From the NCBI RefSeq assembly GCF_001983105.1, contig NZ_MOMC01000007.1, forward strand, positions 112,055 through 121,031: a stretch of 8,977 nt of DNA, given 5' to 3'. Below the pieces are notes generated by a model. It had not been told where the DNA came from and did not search any database. It saw only the letters and a list, made by a program, of their open reading frames with translations. The position numbers and the translations under genes were made by a program. Origin of the DNA: Pseudofrankia asymbiotica (lineage in GTDB: Bacteria; Actinomycetota; Actinomycetes; Frankiales; Frankiaceae). Shown here one piece after another: positions 5,547 through 8,977 of the stretch; position 1 is the first letter of the stretch; every line of letters begins with the position of its first letter.

Positions 5547-6476
5547 TCAGCCGGGCTTTCGGGCCACGGCGGCCCAGACGCCCGCAAGCTCCGGATCTTC
5601 GGCGCGCCAGTGTGGCGCGAGCGTGACGCCGGGGTCGAGCAGCTCCCACCCATAGAAGAACCGTTTGATCTCGTCGAGCGGACGCGGGTAGAAGTGCTCG
5701 ACCATCGACGTGAGCGGCCGCGAGTAGCCCGAGGTGTCCAGGGTGATGACGGCATCATCCAGGCTTGGGATCTCCTCGGCGATGCCCAGGTGGGTGAGCA
5801 CCAGATAGCTGTCGGCGGGCAGCGCGTCGGACAGGGTTCGCACGGCCGCCCAGGGGCCGTCCGCGTGGTGGAGGTAGTGCATGATCCCGACGAGCACCAG
5901 CCCGACCGGCTGGGTGAGGTCGAGAACGTCCGCCGCGCGGGCGAGAACGTCGCCGGGTTCGCGGACATCGCCCAGCAGGTAGTCGGCGGTCCCCTCGGGG
6001 GTGCTGGTCAGCAGCGCCCGCCCATGCGCCCGCACGATCGGGTCGCGGTCGACGTACACGACGCGGGCATCCGGCGCCGCCCGCTGGGCGACCTCGTGGG
6101 TGTTGCCGGCTGTCGGCAGGCCCGCGCCGATGTCGAGGTACTGGCGGATTCCGCGCTCGGTGGTCAGCAGGCGCACGGCTCGGCCCAGGAAGTTCCGACC
6201 AGCGCGGACGTTCTCGGTGATCCAGGGTGCCGAGGCGAGGATCGCCTCGCCTGCCGTGCGATCCGCGAGGTAGTGGTCCTTGCCGCCCAGGAAGTAGTCG
6301 TGGACGCGGGCGCCGTGCGGGATGTCGATGCGTAGGTCGACGTGCTCGCCGGGATCGACGGGATCGACGGGTTCTCCAGGTTCCGTGGGATCGCCGTCCG
6401 GGCCCTGGGCGGGTTCGGGGGCGGGAGTCGGCGCGGTCTTCCCCGCCATGTTCTCGGTGACCTGACTGTCGACCAT
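5547..6476 (-). CDS. SAV2177/DUF574-family SAM-dependent methyltransferase
   Basis: A 309-residue protein of the actinobacteria-enriched SAV2177 family (PF04672), whose members have an S-adenosylmethionine-binding Rossmann fold. Hallmarks: DIPHGARVHDYFLGGKDHYLADR (51-73, opening motif), RNFLGRAVRLLTTERGIRQYLDIGAGLPTAGNTHEVAQ (94-131, with the SAM loop DIGAGLPT), ARVVYVDRDPIVRAHGRALL (137-156, acidic residues for ribose binding), VLVGIMHYL and a C-terminal FFYGWELLDPGV. The ATG at 6476 has a purine-rich GGGGGG just upstream; the frame stays open to 6608, but that extra part lacks family features. Residues 11-45 are Pro/Asp/Glu-rich and disordered-looking, with a VDPVDP repeat matching a 9-bp DNA duplication (6351-6368). 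It is convergent to the ipd operon with no obvious metabolic link. Substrates for this family are largely unknown, and many paralogues usually occur per genome. Confidence 0.92.
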   Translation of the reverse strand: MVDSQVTENMAGKTAPTPAPEPAQGPDGDPTEPGEPVDPVDPGEHVDLRIDIPHGARVHDYFLGGKDHYLADRTAGEAILASAPWITENVRAGRNFLGRAVRLLTTERGIRQYLDIGAGLPTAGNTHEVAQRAAPDARVVYVDRDPIVRAHGRALLTSTPEGTADYLLGDVREPGDVLARAADVLDLTQPVGLVLVGIMHYLHHADGPWAAVRTLSDALPADSYLVLTHLGIAEEIPSLDDAVITLDTSGYSRPLTSMVEHFYPRPLDEIKRFFYGWELLDPGVTLAPHWRAEDPELAGVWAAVARKPG

Positions 6477-6858
6477 GGGACCCCCCGATCTCCATCCGTT
6501 CAGAGTGGACAGCGCGGATGAGGGTTTGGAACGCCCACTCGCCGTCCCGCGGCCTGGCTCAGGTGGGCGACGTTCGTGAACGGATATGAAGCGGTCCATG
6601 CAACGCATCCGGAACAGTTAAGACGAATAGTAGCGATCGCGAGTGACGCCCGCCACACAGGGGCGGGGCGGCGGCGATGTCCTGTCCCGCTATGTCCTGT
6701 CCTGGTCCCCTGGAGGTGCCAGTGGGCCGATAGGGCGGTATAGGCGCGCGATCTGGGTAACAAAGGTGGACGCCTCGCCCGGCTGTCCGGTAACGATGGG
6801 TATCGCCTTCCTGGCCTGGGCCGATGTGCTCCGGGTGACCGTCTGGCTGGACGGTTTT

Positions 6859-6875
6859 GGCCGGTTCGACCGGCC
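6859..6875. repeat. 7-bp inverted repeat upstream of the kstR-like gene
   Basis: GGCCGGT-TCG-ACCGGCC is a perfect stem with a 3-base loop, 46 bases left of the KstR-type operator. It has no adjacent T-run in the reading direction of the regulator and is preceded by TTTT on the plus strand. It could be a DNA-binding site or a chance GC palindrome. Confidence 0.3.
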
Positions 6876-6920
6876 CGGCACGGCGGGTGCTCCTGCGGGG
6901 CGCGATTCGCGGGCCTAGAG

Positions 6921-6934
6921 TAGAACAGGATCTA
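6921..6934. promoter_or_regulatory. KstR-type operator upstream of the kstR-like gene
   Basis: TAGAACAGGATCTA matches the established KstR consensus TnnAACnnGTTnnA at every fixed position except one (GAT for GTT). As a palindrome the half-sites are TAGAAC and TAGATC. A second pair, CTAGA (6915-6919) and TCTAG (6931-6935), overlaps it. The box ends 44 bases before the chosen GTG start of the KstR-like repressor, and TAGAGT/TAGAAC could double as a -10 element, so autorepression relieved by a steroid-derived CoA ester is the likely logic. A well-matched repressor immediately downstream strengthens the call. Confidence 0.75.
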
Positions 6935-6978
6935 GTTTCTTGGTGGTCGGCGGGCTGGTCAGCGACGAGGGGGTTCCG

Positions 6979-7626
6979 GTGAGCGAGGCCGTGACGTCGG
7001 CGACCACGCCGCCGTCGCCCAAGGGCGTACCGGCGGCGACGGCGACGCCGTCCCAGCAGGCTCGCCGGGAGCGGATGCTCACCGCCGCGATCGCCCTGGC
7101 CAGCCGGGGCGGGTACGACGAGGTGCAGATGCGCGAGGTGGCCGAGCAGGCCGGTGTCGCGCTGGGCACCCTCTACCGCTACTTCCCGTCCAAGGTGCAC
7201 CTGCTGGCCTCGGCGCTGGCCCGCCATCTCTCCGGCCTGCGCGACGCGGTGCTGCCGCAGCCCGCCGGCTCCGAGGACCCGGCGACCCGGGTGCTCGCGA
7301 TGATGAACCGGATGGTCGACGAGCTCGGCCGCGACCGCCTGGTGGCCGAGGCGCTGATCCAGGCGATGACGCTGGCCTCGGCCACCGTCGGCACCGAGAT
7401 CGACGACGTCGACGAGGCCATGATCGGCCTCATTGGTGTCGCGGCCTTCGGCCCGGACCACATCGTCGACGATCGGGACAAGCTGATCACCAACATCATC
7501 GGCAAGGTCTTCCTCAGCGACCTGCGTTACTGGCTGGGCGACAGGATGACCCTCGACGGCGTTCGCGCCTCGCTCGCCGACACGGTCACCGTCGTCCTCG
7601 CTGGTCAGCGGGCCCTGAGCAGCTAG
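6979..7626 (+). CDS. kstR: KstR-like TetR-family transcriptional repressor
   Basis: A 215-residue TetR regulator. The N-terminal DNA-binding domain reads MLTAAIALASRGGYDEVQMREVAEQAGVALGTLYRYFPSKVHLLASAL (33-80), with the helix-turn-helix around 51-70; it is strikingly close to mycobacterial KstR (GGYEAVQMRAVA...VAVGTLYRYFPSKVHLLVSAL) and unlike KstR2. The C-terminal ligand-binding half (about 90-210) includes NRMVDELGRDRLVAEALIQAMTLA and IIGKVFLSDLRYWLGDRMT, matching the KstR layout. KstR controls sterol uptake, side-chain and A/B-ring genes and responds to CoA thioesters of cholesterol metabolites. The GTG at 6979 is chosen because GAGGGGG (6967-6973) lies five bases upstream; a TTG at 6940 would place the start against the operator without such a site. 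The first ~25 residues are Ala/Thr/Pro-rich. It may be one of several KstR homologues, so orthology is inferred. Confidence 0.9.
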   Translation: MSEAVTSATTPPSPKGVPAATATPSQQARRERMLTAAIALASRGGYDEVQMREVAEQAGVALGTLYRYFPSKVHLLASALARHLSGLRDAVLPQPAGSEDPATRVLAMMNRMVDELGRDRLVAEALIQAMTLASATVGTEIDDVDEAMIGLIGVAAFGPDHIVDDRDKLITNIIGKVFLSDLRYWLGDRMTLDGVRASLADTVTVVLAGQRALSS

Positions 7627-7639
7627 CCGCCGACGGCGT

Positions 7640-7663
7640 GGCCGGCCGGCCGGCTGGCTGGCT
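7640..7663. repeat. GGCC/GGCT tetranucleotide tract
   Basis: Three GGCC units are followed by three GGCT units without interruption, 14 bases after the kstR-like stop codon. Such short tracts arise by slippage. It may vary in length between strains; no function is evident. Confidence 0.7.
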
Positions 7664-7789
7664 GGACGAGCGGTCGGCGACGCGGCACAGTCGGCCGGAC
7701 GCCGTGGTCGGCCAGGCGCCGCGGTCGAGCGGGTGCCGGGACGGTCGTCGGCGCGGGACGACTCGGCGGGTCGGACCGCGCGCCTTCTG

Positions 7790-7808
7790 AACCCCCGGCG
7801 TGGGGGTT
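7790..7808 (+). terminator. Strong GC hairpin, possible terminator of the kstR-like transcript
   Basis: AACCCCC-GGCGT-GGGGGTT is a perfect 7-bp stem with a 5-base loop, 163 bases after the kstR-like stop codon. No T-run follows. It directly abuts the MFS promoter candidate, and its right arm is shared with a second hairpin (GGTTG / CAACC, 7805-7821), so the two cannot form together. Termination of the upstream transcript is the simplest reading; an attenuation switch is possible only if transcription starts upstream of it. Confidence 0.5.
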
Positions 7809-7834
7809 GCGTTCGACAACCACGTCGTTATGAT
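7807..7834 (+). promoter_or_regulatory. Promoter candidate for the MFS transporter gene
   Basis: TATGAT (7829-7834) is one base from the sigma-70-type -10 consensus, unusual in this GC-rich context. TTGCGT (7807-7812) precedes it by 16 bases and keeps the TTG of a -35. Between them lies the imperfect palindrome AACcACGTcGTT (7818-7829), with AAC/GTT arms around ACGT, which could be an operator in the spacer. A start near 7841 would leave a leader of about 155 bases before the GTG at 7996. Confidence 0.5.
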
Positions 7835-7995
7835 CAAGTAACCGAGCCGTGTCCGATGAGAACCCCGCCGGCCACGAGTACATCTGGAGACGATCCGCGA
7901 GCCATTCGGTTCGACGAGGCAACCTGACACCGGAACGAGCACAGGCCGGTGGCGAGCCCGGTTTTGTCCGCCTGCGCGGAGAAGGGGCGCCATCC

Positions 7996-8977
7996 GTGAC
8001 GACCACCGCTGTTCCCCTCGATTCCCAGTCACCCGCCGGTCCGTTGAGCCGCCTGTGGCACCGGCAGCTGCACAGCTATCCGGCAAACGCACGGCGATAC
8101 CTCTACTTATGCATCGTCGTCCTCGCCACCGTCGTCCAGTACTACGAGCTTTATGTACAGGGTGGCGTCGCCCCCGCGATCCTGCGGGAGTTCGACATGT
8201 CCTTCACCTTCTACGTCTACACGACCGGCGTCGCCAGCGTGGTCGGCGCGTTCGCCTCGCTCGTCGCGGGGCTCGCCGACCGATGGGGCCGGGCGAACCT
8301 CGTCGCCTACGGGCTGGGGTTCACGGGGGCCATCATTCTCTTCGGCGTGCCGAACGCCCCGAACAAGATGACGTTCGCCGTGCTGGTCGCGCTGCTGAGC
8401 TTCGTCGAGGGCATGATCCTGGTGGCGACCCCCGCGTTGGTGCGCGACTTCTCGCCGCAGGTCGGCCGCGCCAGCGCGATGGGTTTCTGGACGCTGGGGC
8501 CGGTGCTCGGCAGCCTCGTCGTCTCGGCCGTGGCCAGCAACACCCTCAGCCACCTGCACGCCTGGCGGGACCAGTTCTACATCTGCGGCGTGGCCGGCCT
8601 CGTCGTGTTCGTCGTGGCCCTCGTCGGGCTGCGGGAGCTGTCCCCGCCGCTGCGCGACCAGCTGATGGTCTCGCTGCGCGACCGGGCGTTGGTCGAGGCC
8701 CGGGCCCGCGGGGTGGACGTCGACGCCGCGCGGGAGCGGCCGTGGCGGCAGGTGCTGAAGCCCGACGTCGTCGGCTCCGCGCTCGCCATCGCCGTGTTCC
8801 TGCTCATCTACTACACGGCGGTCGCGTTCTTCGTCGTCTACTTCGAGACGACCTTCAGCTTCACGGACCAGGACGCCAACGGCGTCGGGAACTGGATGTG
8901 GGGGTTCGAGGCCATCCTGCTGGTGGTCATCGGACTCGCCTCGGACCGCCTCCGGGTGCGCAAACCGTTCATGCTGG
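7996..8977 (+). CDS. Major facilitator superfamily transporter, 3' end outside window
   Basis: A 327-codon open frame runs off the right edge. It starts at GTG 7996 with GAAGGGG (7981-7987) eight bases upstream. The protein has a ~33-residue polar N-terminus, then hydrophobic segments at about 34-53, 73-92, 102-119, 124-145, 160-181, 194-212, 259-282 and 301-317, with a longer charged central loop (213-258) between the sixth and seventh. This is the classic 6+6 MFS layout with the second half incomplete. The signature loop GLADRWGRAN (92-101) after segment 2 matches MFS motif A (GxxxDRxGRR). It acts as a secondary transporter in the cytoplasmic membrane. The substrate is unknown; uptake of a steroid or organic acid is suggested only by its neighbours. 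It carries a TTA leucine codon (8107-8109), rare in such genomes. Confidence 0.93.
   Translation, partial: MTTTAVPLDSQSPAGPLSRLWHRQLHSYPANARRYLYLCIVVLATVVQYYELYVQGGVAPAILREFDMSFTFYVYTTGVASVVGAFASLVAGLADRWGRANLVAYGLGFTGAIILFGVPNAPNKMTFAVLVALLSFVEGMILVATPALVRDFSPQVGRASAMGFWTLGPVLGSLVVSAVASNTLSHLHAWRDQFYICGVAGLVVFVVALVGLRELSPPLRDQLMVSLRDRALVEARARGVDVDAARERPWRQVLKPDVVGSALAIAVFLLIYYTAVAFFVVYFETTFSFTDQDANGVGNWMWGFEAILLVVIGLASDRLRVRKPFML

Larger units (their letters stand above)
6477..6978. other. 502-bp divergent intergenic region, methyltransferase / kstR-like gene
   Basis: No convincing gene is seen. The left half (about 6600-6645) is clearly AT-richer than its surroundings and includes TACTAT on the minus strand, which could serve the methyltransferase, but I find no good -35. 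It holds an imperfect palindrome CGTTC-GT-GAACG (6571-6582), a stem GGCCGGT / ACCGGCC with a 3-base loop (6859-6875), and the KstR-type operator (6921-6934). Small open frames here (for example 6643-6918) have poor codon bias and no family resemblance. Confidence 0.6.
7627..7995. other. 369-bp intergenic region, kstR-like gene / MFS gene
   Basis: No convincing gene of normal size. From left to right it holds a GGCC x3 / GGCT x3 tetranucleotide tract (7640-7663), a GC-rich stretch, a strong hairpin (7790-7808) overlapped by a second one (7805-7821), a promoter candidate (7807-7834), and a long presumed leader with a 23-codon ATG frame (7856-7927) lacking a clear ribosome binding site. No known riboswitch consensus was recognised. 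Confidence 0.6.

Noticed and set aside
6477..6608. N-terminal extension of the methyltransferase to 6608
   Set aside because: The extension shows no family similarity, and the ATG at 6476 has a purine-rich site just upstream.
6559..7461. Minus-strand 300-codon open frame across the kstR-like gene and its promoter
   Set aside because: It is antisense to a clear TetR regulator and crosses its operator; the translation has no domain-like sequence.
7841..7995. Riboswitch in the MFS leader
   Set aside because: No conserved core of a known riboswitch class could be recognised; only generic GC hairpins are present.
1..8977. tRNA, rRNA, insertion sequences or phage genes
   Set aside because: No tRNA-like cloverleaf, rRNA stretch, transposase motif or terminal inverted repeats were seen.

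Overview
The window is very GC-rich, with a strong G/C preference at third codon positions. It carries an actinobacterial steroid-catabolism locus plus an actinobacteria-typical S-adenosylmethionine methyltransferase of the SAV2177/DUF574 kind. The gene content and Ala/Gly/Arg-rich protein termini suggest a Frankia-like or related soil actinomycete; the genus is an inference.

Left part (1-1831, minus strand): an SDR dehydrogenase resembling Rv3548c of the mycobacterial KstR2 regulon reads leftwards toward a luciferase-like flavin oxidoreductase cut by the window edge. The 310-bp gap between them is filled by a 60-bp tandem repeat array that also includes the SDR stop codon.

Centre (1832-5474): a 223-bp divergent promoter region holds a near-consensus KstR2 operator and a second, adjacent perfect palindrome. 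It leads into a tightly coupled plus-strand operon: ipdA, ipdB, ipdC and a MaoC-like hotdog protein. Each junction is a 4-bp ATGA overlap. IpdA and IpdB form the CoA-transferase-fold enzyme that opens the last steroid ring (C/D-ring stage, HIP pathway), and IpdC is a flavoprotein of the same stage. The hotdog protein appears to have lost the hydratase active site and has a collagen-like Gly-X-Y stretch where that site should be.

Right part (5475-8977): the SAV2177-type methyltransferase lies convergent to the operon. A 502-bp intergenic region follows, then a KstR-like TetR repressor preceded by a one-mismatch KstR operator, which suggests autoregulation. A 369-bp intergenic region with overlapping hairpins and a good promoter candidate leads to a major facilitator transporter whose 3' end is outside the window.

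Together the genes fit degradation of sterol rings or a related polycyclic substrate. KstR2-type control (C/D-ring genes) and KstR-type control (usually uptake, side chain and A/B rings) sit in one locus. The kstR2 gene and echA20, common neighbours in mycobacteria, are not in this window.
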